Shown here one piece after another: positions 16,999 through 26,246 of a DNA stretch of 39,553 nt (its first letter is position 1; each line of letters opens with the position of its first letter). A program made the translations under genes and the position numbers. This DNA is from Planctomycetaceae bacterium (GTDB lineage Bacteria > Planctomycetota > Planctomycetia > Planctomycetales > Planctomycetaceae), in assembly GCA_003445035.1 (NCBI GenBank), contig DLVV01000383.1, positions 6,083-45,635 on the forward strand, read 5' to 3'. Under the pieces are notes generated by a model. The model was not told the DNA's origin. It was given only the letters and a program-made list of their open reading frames with translations, and made no database searches.

Positions 16999-17820
16999 TC
17001 AAACGTCCGGCGAGAAAAAACTGCCGGATCCGAGGTCCTCGTCCCGCACGTCACTGACGAACATGCAGCCGGGAGCGTGAGTGATGGCAAACGGCACCGC
17101 CGCCTCCTCGAGCACCGCCTGCGGGGTCACGCCGCAGGCCCAGAAGACCGGCAATTCGTTTTCGTCGACCGGGACGGCGTCCCCGTAGTCGGGACGGCCC
17201 AGGTCCTCGATTCCCAGCAGGCCAGGCAGCCCCACATGAACCGGCGACCCGTGGACCTCGGGGAACCGCGAAGTGATCTCGACCGCGCGGACCACGTCGG
17301 CCGGCCCGAAGGGCCGCATCGAGACCACCAGGTTGCCCCGGAACACCCCGGCCGGATCGCATTCGACCGACGTGCGGTACATCGGCACGTTGGTCTCGCA
17401 CGCCTGGTGACGCACTTCCAGCCCGTCATTCAGCAGTGCCCCTTCGAAAGTGAACGAGCAGCCGATCAGGAAACCGACCAGGTCGTCCCGCCAGAGGCCG
17501 GTCACATCGGTCGGCTCGTCGATCACCTCTCCGTGTTCCCAGACCCGGTAGCGGGGCAGGTCGGTGCGGATGTCGGCGGCCGGAGCGATGCCCGAGGGCA
17601 CCGGATCGCCCGGAGCGGTCACGTCCAGCAACGGGCACGGCTTGGGGTTTCGTTGGCAGAACTTACGAAAATCCTCGGCCTGGTCAGACGGAAGAATGAC
17701 CAGGTTGGCCTGGGCAAAGCCGGGAGCCAGCCCGGCCGTGTGGGTGGTCCATGTCCCAGCGCGGCAAGCTCCTCGAACTTCCTCGGGGGTCCCTGGCTGC
17801 GTTGTGAGTTTGCTGTCCAT
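16999..17820 (-). CDS. DUF1445 / YcsI family putative hydro-lyase (D-glutamate cyclase-like)
   Basis: The 273-residue product matches the DUF1445 family: [15 protein letters not shown], the [11 protein letters not shown] stretch, [23 protein letters not shown] and the C-terminal ACGVTPQ and [11 protein letters not shown]. Family members include bacterial YcsI and the mitochondrial D-glutamate cyclase, which makes 5-oxo-D-proline from D-glutamate. YcsI lies in the Bacillus locus of 5-oxoprolinase PxpABC, and here a fused 5-oxoprolinase gene lies 1.2 kb away, which supports a role near 5-oxoproline. The ATG at 17820 is standard. It lies 92 bases upstream of the Fe-S-subunit gene on the same strand and may share its transcript. 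Confidence 0.88.
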   Translation of the reverse strand: MDSKLTTQPGTPEEVRGACRAGTWTTHTAGLAPGFAQANLVILPSDQAEDFRKFCQRNPKPCPLLDVTAPGDPVPSGIAPAADIRTDLPRYRVWEHGEVIDEPTDVTGLWRDDLVGFLIGCSFTFEGALLNDGLEVRHQACETNVPMYRTSVECDPAGVFRGNLVVSMRPFGPADVVRAVEITSRFPEVHGSPVHVGLPGLLGIEDLGRPDYGDAVPVDENELPVFWACGVTPQAVLEEAAVPFAITHAPGCMFVSDVRDEDLGSGSFFSPDV

Positions 17821-17943
17821 AGCTGAGAGTTTACCGCCGCACGGAGCCGTCTGGCGAGGGTGGCGGCTTTCGCCGCGTCGAGATCGAAATTAGGATGTGG
17901 TCCGGGCGAGAGTATGGCCGGAGGCAAGGAACGGGACGGAAAA

Positions 17944-18411
17944 ATGGAAGAGCAGTTTCCACGTGGGGGCCGCGTCGAGTGGATCGGCGGGGCGGGTGAA
18001 CGCAAAGGGGAGGTGGCGTCCAGCGAGGACTGCTGCCTGGAGCCGGGGACGGGAATCGCGGGCGAGCATCACGCGGTGGGCAGTGAAACGCATCGCGAGG
18101 TGACGCTGATCCAGCACGAGCACCTGGCCGCCGTGGCGACGTTGATCGGTCGCGACGCGATCGACCCCGCACTGCTGCGTCGCAACATCGTTGTCAGCGG
18201 CATCAACCTGCTGGCTCTCCAGGAGCGGACCTTCCAGCTCGGAGAGGTCGTGCTCGAAGGGGCCGGGCCGTGCGTGCCGTGCGAACGGATGGAGCAGAAC
18301 CTGGGACCCGGTGGTTACAACGCCATGAACGGCCACGGGGGAATCTGCGCGCGGGTCGTTGCCGGTGGCACCGTCCGCGTTGGCGACACCGTCAGCGTGC
18401 CGTCTCGTTAA
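17944..18411 (+). CDS. MOSC domain protein
   Basis: The 155-residue product contains a MOSC domain, the sulfur-carrier domain found at the C-terminus of molybdenum-cofactor sulfurases and in YiiM and YuaD. The features are RVEWIGGAGERKG at the start, REVTLIQHEHLAAV, NIVVSGINLLAL and the conserved cysteine region GPCVPCERME. MOSC proteins may transfer sulfur to the molybdenum cofactor, and the gene lies next to a molybdenum hydroxylase operon, so a role in its sulfuration is plausible. The start is uncertain; an ATG at 17914 in frame would add ten residues. The last 20 bases overlap the end of the convergent cyclophilin gene. Confidence 0.85.
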   Translation: MEEQFPRGGRVEWIGGAGERKGEVASSEDCCLEPGTGIAGEHHAVGSETHREVTLIQHEHLAAVATLIGRDAIDPALLRRNIVVSGINLLALQERTFQLGEVVLEGAGPCVPCERMEQNLGPGGYNAMNGHGGICARVVAGGTVRVGDTVSVPSR

Positions 18412-18928
18412 CCCGGCTCGACTCGATCTGGACCTCCTCCACCGGCCGGTCGTTGCCGTCGGTCGGCAATCCACCGATCGAGAGCAGCGTCTGCAGGCTC
18501 TCGTCGTCGGCCGTCTTGCCGAAGGCGGTGTACTGGCGGTCCAGGTGCGGGACACGGTCGAGGCAGAGGAAAACCTGGCTGCCGGCCGAGTTGGGGTCGT
18601 TGGTACGGGCCATCGACAACACCCCCGCCTCGTGCAGACGGTCGTTGAATTCGGCGTTGATGGTGTAACCGGGGCCACCGGTGCCCGTGCCCTCTGGGCA
18701 ACCCACCTGTGCCACGAAGCCGGGGATCACCCGGTGGAATACGATCCCGTCGTAGTAACCGATGCTGGTCAGTCCGATGATGTTGCGGCAATGGCCGGGA
18801 GCGATATCGGGCCAGAGATCCAGGGTGATGCGTCCCAGTGTCGTCTGGAATTCGACCTGGTAGTCGGTCGTCTCGAAATCGACGCCTTCCAGTGCCTGGT
18901 CGACTTCCGCTTGGCGGTTCTGGGTCAT
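18392..18928 (-). CDS. Cyclophilin-type peptidyl-prolyl cis-trans isomerase
   Basis: The 178-residue protein is a cyclophilin: GRITLDLWPDIAPGHCRNI, GIVFHRVIPGFVAQVGCPEG, GTGGPGYTINAEF and VLSMARTNDPNSAGSQVFL. The catalytic Arg in FHRV and the Gln in GFVAQ are kept, while the His of the LDGxHTVFG motif reads Tyr (LDRQYTAFG). There is no signal peptide with the ATG at 18928, so it is cytoplasmic; a longer frame to 19021 would add an N-terminus without family similarity. It lies 93 bases downstream of the 5-oxoprolinase gene on the same strand. The product speeds prolyl isomerisation in protein folding. Confidence 0.92.
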   Translation of the reverse strand: MTQNRQAEVDQALEGVDFETTDYQVEFQTTLGRITLDLWPDIAPGHCRNIIGLTSIGYYDGIVFHRVIPGFVAQVGCPEGTGTGGPGYTINAEFNDRLHEAGVLSMARTNDPNSAGSQVFLCLDRVPHLDRQYTAFGKTADDESLQTLLSIGGLPTDGNDRPVEEVQIESSRVNETAR

Positions 18929-19021
18929 CGTGGTCTCGCTTGCTTCAAGGGGAGTGAGGAGGGGCAACGAGGCGTATCGTAGGGGGGGCTTTCGGGGTCC
19001 GCCAGTCACCCCGGGATCCAC

Positions 19022-22000
19022 TCAATCTTGATCTCCCGGTTCTCCGACACCACCCCCTCCGGGGGTGAGAATCGTCAGGACGTCGCCGGGCGAAATGTCG
19101 AGTTGGACCTTGCCGCCGAGATCCTGTTCGTCGGATCCGTCGGCCGGTCTCAACAGGTTGTGGCCGACCTGGCCGGGTTTGCCTCCGTCGAGGCCGAATG
19201 GGGCGGACGGGCCACGTCGTTCCGAGAGGATCGAAACCGACAGCCGGCGGAGGAACTCGATGCGACGGACGATCCCGTCGCCACCCCGAAATCGCCCTTC
19301 TCCACCGGACCCGGTGCGGATCGAGAACTCGTGCACTCGCACCGGATACCTCCTCTCGATCACCTCGACGTCGGTCAATCTCGTGTTGGTCATGTGCGTA
19401 TGGATCGCATCGGTGCCGTTGGCATCGGGTGTGGCCCCCGCACCTCCGCAGATCGTTTCGTAATAACCGAACGTCTCGTCACCGAACGTCAGGTTGTTCA
19501 TCGTCCCCTGGCTGGCTGCGGCCACGCCCAGGGCACCCAGCAGGGTGTCGACGACCCGCTGGCTGGTTTCCACGTTGCCGCCAACTACCGCGGCACTCCG
19601 GGAGGGGTCGGACTGCTCGGGAGGGTTCAACAGGCACTCGGGAAGATGAATCGTGACCGGTTCCAGCACCCCGCTGTTCAGGGGGATGTCCTCGTTGATC
19701 AGGCAGCGAAACACGTACAGGCAGGCGGCGGTGACGATGGCCCGGTTGGCGTTGAGGTTCGAATCCATGACCTGGCCGGTTCCGGCGAAATCGACCTCGG
19801 CGGTGTCGCCGGAGATGGAGATCGCCACCGCGATCACTGAACCGTTGTCCAACTGGTCGGTGCGGCTGTAGTTCCCGTCGGGAATCGCCTCCAACGCCAG
19901 CCGCATTTTCTCGGATGCCGCCCGCTGGATGTGCCCCATGTAGGCCTCAACGACCTCCAGGGAGTACCTCTGGACCAGCCGTCCCAGTTGCACCACTCCG
20001 CTGTTGTTGGCGGCCACCTGGGCGGACACATCGGCCAGGTTCTCCGCGACGTTGCGGCTGGGGTGATCACCCGAGGAGAGCAGTTCTCGCAACGCGTCCT
20101 CTCGCGAGGTTCCCTGGTCGACCAGGCGGAAGTTACGGATCAACACGCCCTCCTCGCCGAGGTTACGGGAAAACGGTGGCATGCTGCCGGGGACGATGCC
20201 GCCGATCTCGGCGTGATGGGCACGGCTGGCGGTGAAGAACAGCAGTCGGCCGTCTTCGACGTGATGAACCGGGGTGACGACCGTCACGTCGGGAAGGTGG
20301 GAACCACCGCGGTAGGGGTCGTTGGTGACGAACACGTCTCCCGGGGACATGTCGGGGTTGTCGGCCAGGATTCTCTTGACGGTCTCGCTCATCGCGCCGA
20401 GGTGAACCGGGATGTGAGGAGCGTTGACGACCAGGTCGCCGGAGGCCGAGAAGATGGCGCAACTGAAATCGAGCCTCTCCTTGACGTTGGTCGAGAAGCT
20501 GGTTTTCTGCAGCGTCAGGCCCATCTGTTCGGCGATGGACGCGAAAAGATTGTTGAAGATCTCGAGCATCACCGGGTCGGCTTCGGTCGAGACCTCTGCC
20601 ACGGCCTGCTCGCCGGCGTCCTGACGGATCAGCACTTCGTCCCGCTCGGTGATCTCGGCCGAGTATCCGGGTTCGACGACCACCGTGGACGTGGATTCAC
20701 AGACGATGGCCGGGCCGTCAAACCGGTCTCCGGGATTCAGGTCGTCCCTGAGAAACACGTTGGTGTCACGGTCGCGGCCGTCGAAGACGGACGTGGTAGT
20801 TTCGGCCGGCTCGGGCGATCGTGTCACGGCGGTCGAGGTTTCCAGTGGTGGGTCGGCCGTGGTGCCAACAACCTCGACTCTCGCTGCGGTGACCTCCAGT
20901 GGCCGGCCGTCGTGGGCGTACCCGTAGAGTTGCTGATGCAACTCGTGGTAACGGCCAGCGTAATCGCCATCGACGGGGCAGGGGACCGGGATGGCCGCTT
21001 CGACCCCCAGGTAGCGGATCTCCAGCGTTCGTCGCGGTTCTCCGATCCGCTCGTCGGGAATTCCCTCGGCGCGGACTTCGTCGGTCGCCCCGGTTTCGAG
21101 TTCCGTAAAGATCGTCTCGAGGTTGCCGAGTGTCTGGTCATCGTAGGGTCGCAGCACACTGCGTTCGGCAAACCGTCTCACGTCGGCCAGCCCCATGCCG
21201 TAGGCACTGAGAATGCCGGCGTAGGGGTGCACCAGCACATCGCGGATTCCCAGTTCCCTGGCGATGGAACAGGCGTGCTGGCCGCCGGCCCCACCGAAGG
21301 TGACCAGCACGTAGTCAGCCGGATCGTAGCCGCGGGCGACCGAGATGTTGCGGATTGCCCGGACCATGTTGGCGATCGCGATCTGCAGGAACCCCTCGGC
21401 AAGTTCCGTCGGCGTGTAGCGGCGTCCCATCGGTGACTCGGCGATTCGTCCACAGAGGGCTTCCAGTCGCGAGGCGACCGCGTCGGTGTCAAGCGGGAAC
21501 GGGAAGTGGTCCGGGAGGATCCGTCCGAGGTGGACGTTGAGGTCGGTGACGGTCAGTGGTCCGCCGCGGCCGTAGCAGGCCGGCCCGGGATCGGCACCGG
21601 CACTGGCCGGGCCGACAGCGAGTTTGACACCGTCGAACTCGCAGATGCTGCCCCCGCCCGCGGCGACCGTCTCGATGGCCAGCATCGGCGAAACGATCCT
21701 CACTCCCGCCTTGGTCGTCTCGAATTCCCGCTCGTAACTGCCGTCGTAGCGGGAAACGTCGGTGCTGGTGCCGCCCATGTCGAAACCGATCGAGCGGTCG
21801 AACCCGGCTCTCTCGGCAACGCGAGAAAACCCGATGACTCCTCCGGCCGGACCGGACAGGATGCTGTCCTTGCCGACAAAACGGTCCGCGTCGACCAGGC
21901 CGCCGGCCGAAGTCATGATTTTCAGGGAACTTCCGCCAAGCGAATCACGGAGCCGGGTGACGTACTGGCGGAGGATCGGGTTGAGATAGGCGTCGACCAA

Positions 22001-22840
22001 CGTGGTGTCGGTGCGGCTGACGATCTTGATCAGCGGTGAGAGTCGACTCGATCGGCTGACCTCGGTGAATCCCGCGGCCCTCGCCGCTGTTTCGATTTGT
22101 TCCTCGTGATCGCTGTTGGCGAATGAGTGCAACAGGCAGATCGCCACCGAATCGATCCCGTCGTCCCTGGCGGCCTGGAGTTCCTGCTGGACATCCTGGA
22201 GCTGCGGCGAGGACAAGACGTTGCCATCGGCGTCGATTCGCTCGTTCACCTCGATGACCCGTTCGAACAGTGGCTCGGGCTTGCGGATCACCAGGTCGAA
22301 GAGCCGCGGCCGGTCCTGGTTGCCGATCAGTGGCACATCGGCAAATCCGTTGGTGGTGACCAGTGCCGTGCGGGCGCCTTCGCGAGTCAGCAGGGCGTTG
22401 GTTCCCCGCGTGGTGCCCAGTCTCACCGAGACTTCGGGAATCGGTTCGTCGAGCTGCAGCGAGAGCACATGGCGGATGGCAAGGATCGGAGCTTCTTCGG
22501 GAGAAACCAGCTCGTAGGTGGTCCCCGGTTGGATCGAATCGGGCAACACCTGGTCGATCGTCAATCGGCCGGTCGCCACGTCGAAGGCGGTGACGGTGGC
22601 CTCCAGCAACGGATGCCCGTCGCGGTCGAGGCACCGCAACGGGTATCCCACCCAGAAGTCGGCCGGGTCGGAGGTCCGCGCCAGGTCCACCAGCCGGTCG
22701 GTGCCCACGACCTGCTGGACCTGCCCCTTGGTGACGGCCGAACTGAGAACCTTCAGTGGGACCAGGTCATCCTCGGGGGAACAGGCTATGCAGTCGGTGA
22801 ACGTGCCGCCGACATCAATCCAGAATTCCCACGGTTTCAT
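19022..22840 (-). CDS. Fused hydantoinase A/B, probable ATP-dependent 5-oxoprolinase
   Basis: At 1272 residues this is the HyuA-HyuB fusion typical of 5-oxoprolinase (OPLAH), which uses ATP to open 5-oxoproline to glutamate. The HyuA half begins [10 protein letters not shown] (8-17) and has [19 protein letters not shown] and [16 protein letters not shown]. The HyuB half follows from about residue 770 with [48 protein letters not shown] and a [10 protein letters not shown] end. The ATG at 22840 has AGGGAG close by and removes a 30-residue extension without similarity. A bacterial N-methylhydantoinase or acetophenone carboxylase role is the alternative, but these usually have A and B on separate chains. 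The nearby DUF1445 gene favours 5-oxoproline. Confidence 0.9.
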   Translation of the reverse strand: MKPWEFWIDVGGTFTDCIACSPEDDLVPLKVLSSAVTKGQVQQVVGTDRLVDLARTSDPADFWVGYPLRCLDRDGHPLLEATVTAFDVATGRLTIDQVLPDSIQPGTTYELVSPEEAPILAIRHVLSLQLDEPIPEVSVRLGTTRGTNALLTREGARTALVTTNGFADVPLIGNQDRPRLFDLVIRKPEPLFERVIEVNERIDADGNVLSSPQLQDVQQELQAARDDGIDSVAICLLHSFANSDHEEQIETAARAAGFTEVSRSSRLSPLIKIVSRTDTTLVDAYLNPILRQYVTRLRDSLGGSSLKIMTSAGGLVDADRFVGKDSILSGPAGGVIGFSRVAERAGFDRSIGFDMGGTSTDVSRYDGSYEREFETTKAGVRIVSPMLAIETVAAGGGSICEFDGVKLAVGPASAGADPGPACYGRGGPLTVTDLNVHLGRILPDHFPFPLDTDAVASRLEALCGRIAESPMGRRYTPTELAEGFLQIAIANMVRAIRNISVARGYDPADYVLVTFGGAGGQHACSIARELGIRDVLVHPYAGILSAYGMGLADVRRFAERSVLRPYDDQTLGNLETIFTELETGATDEVRAEGIPDERIGEPRRTLEIRYLGVEAAIPVPCPVDGDYAGRYHELHQQLYGYAHDGRPLEVTAARVEVVGTTADPPLETSTAVTRSPEPAETTTSVFDGRDRDTNVFLRDDLNPGDRFDGPAIVCESTSTVVVEPGYSAEITERDEVLIRQDAGEQAVAEVSTEADPVMLEIFNNLFASIAEQMGLTLQKTSFSTNVKERLDFSCAIFSASGDLVVNAPHIPVHLGAMSETVKRILADNPDMSPGDVFVTNDPYRGGSHLPDVTVVTPVHHVEDGRLLFFTASRAHHAEIGGIVPGSMPPFSRNLGEEGVLIRNFRLVDQGTSREDALRELLSSGDHPSRNVAENLADVSAQVAANNSGVVQLGRLVQRYSLEVVEAYMGHIQRAASEKMRLALEAIPDGNYSRTDQLDNGSVIAVAISISGDTAEVDFAGTGQVMDSNLNANRAIVTAACLYVFRCLINEDIPLNSGVLEPVTIHLPECLLNPPEQSDPSRSAAVVGGNVETSQRVVDTLLGALGVAAASQGTMNNLTFGDETFGYYETICGGAGATPDANGTDAIHTHMTNTRLTDVEVIERRYPVRVHEFSIRTGSGGEGRFRGGDGIVRRIEFLRRLSVSILSERRGPSAPFGLDGGKPGQVGHNLLRPADGSDEQDLGGKVQLDISPGDVLTILTPGGGGVGEPGDQD

Positions 22841-22970
22841 GGACTCCCTATTTACAGACCCGGTGGCAATCGCGGCAAGCCGCCAACCGCACCGTACCCG
22901 GTTGCCCGCGAGGATGTTCGTCGGCATCATGTGACAATCGGGCTCGACGACGGAACGGCAGGCCGAGGCG

Positions 22971-23621
22971 ATGAGTACGCAGAGACTGGCTGAAGCGATC
23001 GAGAAGCTGCGTGGGTCTTACGGCGGCCCCGAAGCCGAATTCGCTGCCCGGCCACTGAGACGTTGGTCCACCCTGGTCGATGTTGTTGCCGGTGAGCCGA
23101 AAGCGAAAATCCCCGATTCGCCTCGTGTTCCGCTTGATCAGCCCGAACCACTGCTGGATCTACCGGTCGAAGCCCTGCAGGAAGCTCTCAAGGTGACCGG
23201 TCGAGACCAGCGGCGTGCCGGAGCTCTGCAGGCACTGGCCAACTGGTGGCCGGGGGATGATGCGGACGAGTCGTGGTGCGAGGACCACGAACGGCGTCGC
23301 ATGGAATTGACCGCTATCCGTGGGGTGGGACACGAACTGGTGGATCGGATCCTGCTGCTGGTGCTCGGACTCCCCGCAATGCCGCTCTCCCGCGCCGCAC
23401 TCCGCGTCGGTTGCCGTCACGGATGGAGTGGGCTCGAGTCCGAGTACGACGAGTGGCAGCACCTGTTTCGACGGGCCGCAGAACTGGCCGACTCGACACT
23501 GCCGGAGGCCTGGTGGCTGATCAACCGGGTGGGTCGCTCACACTGTGGCAGCCGACCTCGCTGTGACGGCTGTCCGCTGGAGCCCCTGTTGCCGGAGGGT
23601 GGGCCCTACGAACCGGAGTAG
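22971..23621 (+). CDS. Endonuclease III-like helix-hairpin-helix protein without catalytic residues
   Basis: The 216-residue product has the HhH-GPD fold of DNA glycosylases: a hairpin IRGVGHELVDRILLLVLGLP (117-136) followed by RAALRVGCRHGW and the C-terminal Fe-S region GRSHCGSRPRCDGCPL. In endonuclease III the hairpin carries a catalytic Lys and the next segment a catalytic Asp (GxGxKTA and VDTH). Here these positions are Glu122 and Ser140. The Fe-S region has Cys192, Cys198 and Cys201 but no fourth Cys. The protein may still bind DNA; whether it is a structural or regulatory protein is unknown. The gene starts with ATG at 22971 (GAGG upstream), divergent from the 5-oxoprolinase gene. Confidence 0.8.
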   Translation: MSTQRLAEAIEKLRGSYGGPEAEFAARPLRRWSTLVDVVAGEPKAKIPDSPRVPLDQPEPLLDLPVEALQEALKVTGRDQRRAGALQALANWWPGDDADESWCEDHERRRMELTAIRGVGHELVDRILLLVLGLPAMPLSRAALRVGCRHGWSGLESEYDEWQHLFRRAAELADSTLPEAWWLINRVGRSHCGSRPRCDGCPLEPLLPEGGPYEPE

Positions 23622-23646
23622 AAAATGGTCCCATACTCGTATCGAG

Positions 23647-23686
23647 AAACGACATAAAGTCATAAACGACAGTTAGTTGTGTCGTT
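23647..23686. repeat. Direct and inverted AAACGACA repeats upstream of the flavoprotein-like gene
   Basis: AAACGACA occurs at 23647-23654 and again at 23664-23671, 17 bases apart, and TGTCGTT (its complement in opposite orientation) at 23680-23686, with an 8-base centre. The three copies sit in an A+T-richer stretch 190-230 bases upstream of the ATG at 23876 and just after the stop of the preceding gene. This layout suggests a protein-binding site. Confidence 0.5.
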
Positions 23687-23875
23687 GTCTGTTTCTGCGG
23701 CCCGACAATCGTTGCAATCGGAAACAACATATCTATCTTCCGTGAGCTACCCGGTCTTCCCTTCCTTTTTATTTCCCCTGATCGTTTCCATGGTCCATAT
23801 AGGGTTGCGGTCCTCGTTTTGTGGGCCGTCTTTCCCGTTGGAACAGACCGGCCCGAGAGGCTGTGGAGACTGGCG

Positions 23876-25120
23876 ATGTCGAGCGACCAATCGCATTGGG
23901 ATCTGGTGGTGATCGGTGGTGATCGAGTGGGTCACGAAGTGGCCCATGAAGCCGCATCTCGAAGCGCCCGCGTGATGCTGGTGGTCCCGGGAACGGGCAG
24001 CCAGCCGGCGGTCGGCAACGGTCAGGTCGGTGTCGTGGTCGGACTGCCGCGATTCGTGACGGGTGGTGTCCTGGAAGTCACCACCTCGGTGGGGGTTGAC
24101 CGGTTGTGCGGTGAGACGGTGGTGATCGGGACAGGCAGTCGGCCGTGGTTCCCGTCATCGTTTGTGGTGGATCAGGACCGGGTGCTCGATTCCGACTCAT
24201 TCGAGCGTGCGGCATCGGTGGAACGGGTTGCGGTCGTTGGTGCCGGTCGAGATGGACTGCGGGCGGCCACGTTGCTGTCGACGACCGGGGTGGAGGTGAC
24301 GTTGTTTGACCGGCGTCATCGCCTGCTGGAGGAATGCGATTCGGAACTGGTGGACCTGATGGTGGAGGAAATTGGGCGTTCAGGTGTCGTGTTGCGGTTG
24401 GGTGAGGAAATTGTCGAGCTCGGTCCGACCCGCGATGGTGCGGCCGTGATCTTGCCCGGCGGCGATCTGGAGCGGTTCGACCGGGTGGTGGTGGCAGTTG
24501 GTCGCAGGGGAAACACAGACACCTTGGAATTGGAGTCGGTTGGTCTGGAGACCGACGAGCGGGGGCGTCTGTGGTGTGACGATCGATTCGGAACATGGGT
24601 TGAGGGGATTTGCGCGGTGGGCTCAGTGATCGGCCATCCGAGTTGGCTGCGTCACTCCCTGGACCAGGGCAAGCGGCTGGCCGTCGACGTGTTGTTTTCG
24701 GGTGGTTTCGAACGTGGGCCGGCAGCTGCGGTCACATCCAGCGGCACCCGGCCGGAGATCCTGCAGGCGGGCTGGACGACCGAGGACCTGATGTCCGAGG
24801 GAGTGGATTACGAGGCGGGCCGAGTGGGATTCGGTCGCGGCGCGACCAATTCCCTGAAGTTGCTTTGGACCCGCCGCAGTGGCCGGGTGCTGGGGGTTCA
24901 CGCGATCGGACCCGGTGTGGCGGGATCGATCGGACGGGTGGCGGCCGCGATGCGGCGGCGGCTGACCGTCGACCGGCTGCTTTCGACGTGCGGCGACGAT
25001 GAACTGTTGCGGGAGGCAGCGACGTCGATGGTCGGAGCCAAGCCTGAGCAACCGACCGTATCCGAAGTGGCACCGCCGGTCCCTCACGAACGTCCCGCCT
25101 GGCGGATCGACGCAGTCTGA
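23876..25120 (+). CDS. Pyridine nucleotide-disulfide oxidoreductase-like protein (SthA/Lpd relative) lacking flavin and disulfide motifs
   Basis: The 414-residue protein follows the soluble transhydrogenase/dihydrolipoamide dehydrogenase plan: a first Rossmann unit (DLVVIGGDRVGHEVA), an intact NAD-binding unit VAVVGAGRDGLRAATLL (GxGxxG at 122-127), GRRGNTDTLELESVGLETDERG and a C-terminal interface-like domain. But it lacks the redox Cys pair that normally follows the first unit; that region is about 60 residues shorter than in SthA. The FAD glycine motif reads GGDRVG, and the FAD-binding Asp of AVGDVIG is Ser250 in AVGSVIG. The C-terminal His-Glu pair is also absent. It probably binds NAD(P) but may not hold FAD. 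The ATG at 23876 has GGAG at 23864; longer frames lack support. Function unknown. Confidence 0.85.
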   Translation: MSSDQSHWDLVVIGGDRVGHEVAHEAASRSARVMLVVPGTGSQPAVGNGQVGVVVGLPRFVTGGVLEVTTSVGVDRLCGETVVIGTGSRPWFPSSFVVDQDRVLDSDSFERAASVERVAVVGAGRDGLRAATLLSTTGVEVTLFDRRHRLLEECDSELVDLMVEEIGRSGVVLRLGEEIVELGPTRDGAAVILPGGDLERFDRVVVAVGRRGNTDTLELESVGLETDERGRLWCDDRFGTWVEGICAVGSVIGHPSWLRHSLDQGKRLAVDVLFSGGFERGPAAAVTSSGTRPEILQAGWTTEDLMSEGVDYEAGRVGFGRGATNSLKLLWTRRSGRVLGVHAIGPGVAGSIGRVAAAMRRRLTVDRLLSTCGDDELLREAATSMVGAKPEQPTVSEVAPPVPHERPAWRIDAV

Positions 25121-25129
25121 GGCATCTGC

Positions 25130-26137
25130 TCAGCGGCGAGCATCACTTAGCAACCGTGACAGGTCCTCGGCGAGCGGCGATTCGATGGTCAGCGGACGAC
25201 CGGTGATCGGGTGTTCGAACGACAGCGAGTGGGCGTGAAGAGCCTGACGGTCGATGGCCGGCCATGGGGGGGCAGCGGGTGGTTCGATCAGCAGCGTTCC
25301 GCTCCGGTCGCGACGAATTTCCCCACGCGGGCCGTAAAACGGATCTCCCAGGAGTGGGTGACCGATCGAGGCGAGATGGACACGGATCTGGTGTAACCGG
25401 CCGGTCAGCGGCCGGGCTTCGATCACTGACCATCCGTCGAACTTTTCGAGCACGCTGTAGTCGGTCTGTGCCGGTCGCGGGTTGATCGCGTCGTCTGCGG
25501 CCGAGACGAGATGGGATTCCGGATCGGTGACTTGGCCCAGCGGGGTGTCGATGGTCCCGTCATCTTCGGCGGGGTGCCCTTCGACCATCGCCAGGTAGGT
25601 CTTCCGGATGGTCCGTTCCTGGAAACCGATCGAGAGTCGGCGATGCGAGAGATGGTCCTTGGTGGCGACCACCACGCCGGAGGTGTCACGGTCCAGCCGA
25701 TGGACGATGCCGGGCCGCAACAGGCCCGCAGCGACGGCCGTCTGGTCGAGGTGCCACTGCAGGGCGTTGACCAGCGTGTCGGCCCGGTCGACCTCGGCCG
25801 GGTGGATGATCATTCCGGCGGGTTTGTTGACCGCCACCAGCCACCGGTCCTCGTAGATCACCTCGAGCGACGAGGGCGTGGCCCTGAGCAACTTGTCGGG
25901 CGGTTCGAGCAAGCGGACGCGGATCTGTTGACCCGGATAGACACGTTGCCGGATATCGGCCACCTGGCCGTCGATGAGGACGGCTCCGGCCCGCACCAGG
26001 CGGTGAATGCGGAACCGGGTGTGGTTGCGGAGTTCTCTGCCGACGACCGCATCGATTCGTCGGCCGCCGAGATACTCGGCGACAGGGAAGCGAACTTCCG
26101 GCGGAGAGGACGGTACGAGCGGGTTTTCGTTCGACAT
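25130..26137 (-). CDS. RluA-family rRNA/tRNA pseudouridine synthase
   Basis: The 335-residue product is a pseudouridine synthase of the RluA/RluC/RluD group. An S4 RNA-binding domain is visible at about residues 25-75 (RRIDAVVGRELRNHTRFRIH, RAGAVLIDGQV), followed by the catalytic domain with the active-site Asp in HRLDRDTSGVVV, YLAMVEGHP and RPLTGRLHQIRVHLASIGHPLLGDPFYG. RluD-type enzymes modify 23S rRNA uridines; the exact target cannot be read. The start at 26137 is the second Met of a longer frame to 26164; neither has a clear ribosome binding site. A TATGAT box on the minus strand (26179-26174), without a good -35, may drive it. Confidence 0.92.
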   Translation of the reverse strand: MSNENPLVPSSPPEVRFPVAEYLGGRRIDAVVGRELRNHTRFRIHRLVRAGAVLIDGQVADIRQRVYPGQQIRVRLLEPPDKLLRATPSSLEVIYEDRWLVAVNKPAGMIIHPAEVDRADTLVNALQWHLDQTAVAAGLLRPGIVHRLDRDTSGVVVATKDHLSHRRLSIGFQERTIRKTYLAMVEGHPAEDDGTIDTPLGQVTDPESHLVSAADDAINPRPAQTDYSVLEKFDGWSVIEARPLTGRLHQIRVHLASIGHPLLGDPFYGPRGEIRRDRSGTLLIEPPAAPPWPAIDRQALHAHSLSFEHPITGRPLTIESPLAEDLSRLLSDARR

Positions 26138-26246
26138 CGAGAATTGCAGCGGGCACAATGACACCGGCTCACGATCATAGCCAGCCGATGAGGTGGCGTC
26201 TCGTGGTCAGGAATTTCGCGGGAAATGGGAACCAGGGAGAGAGACG

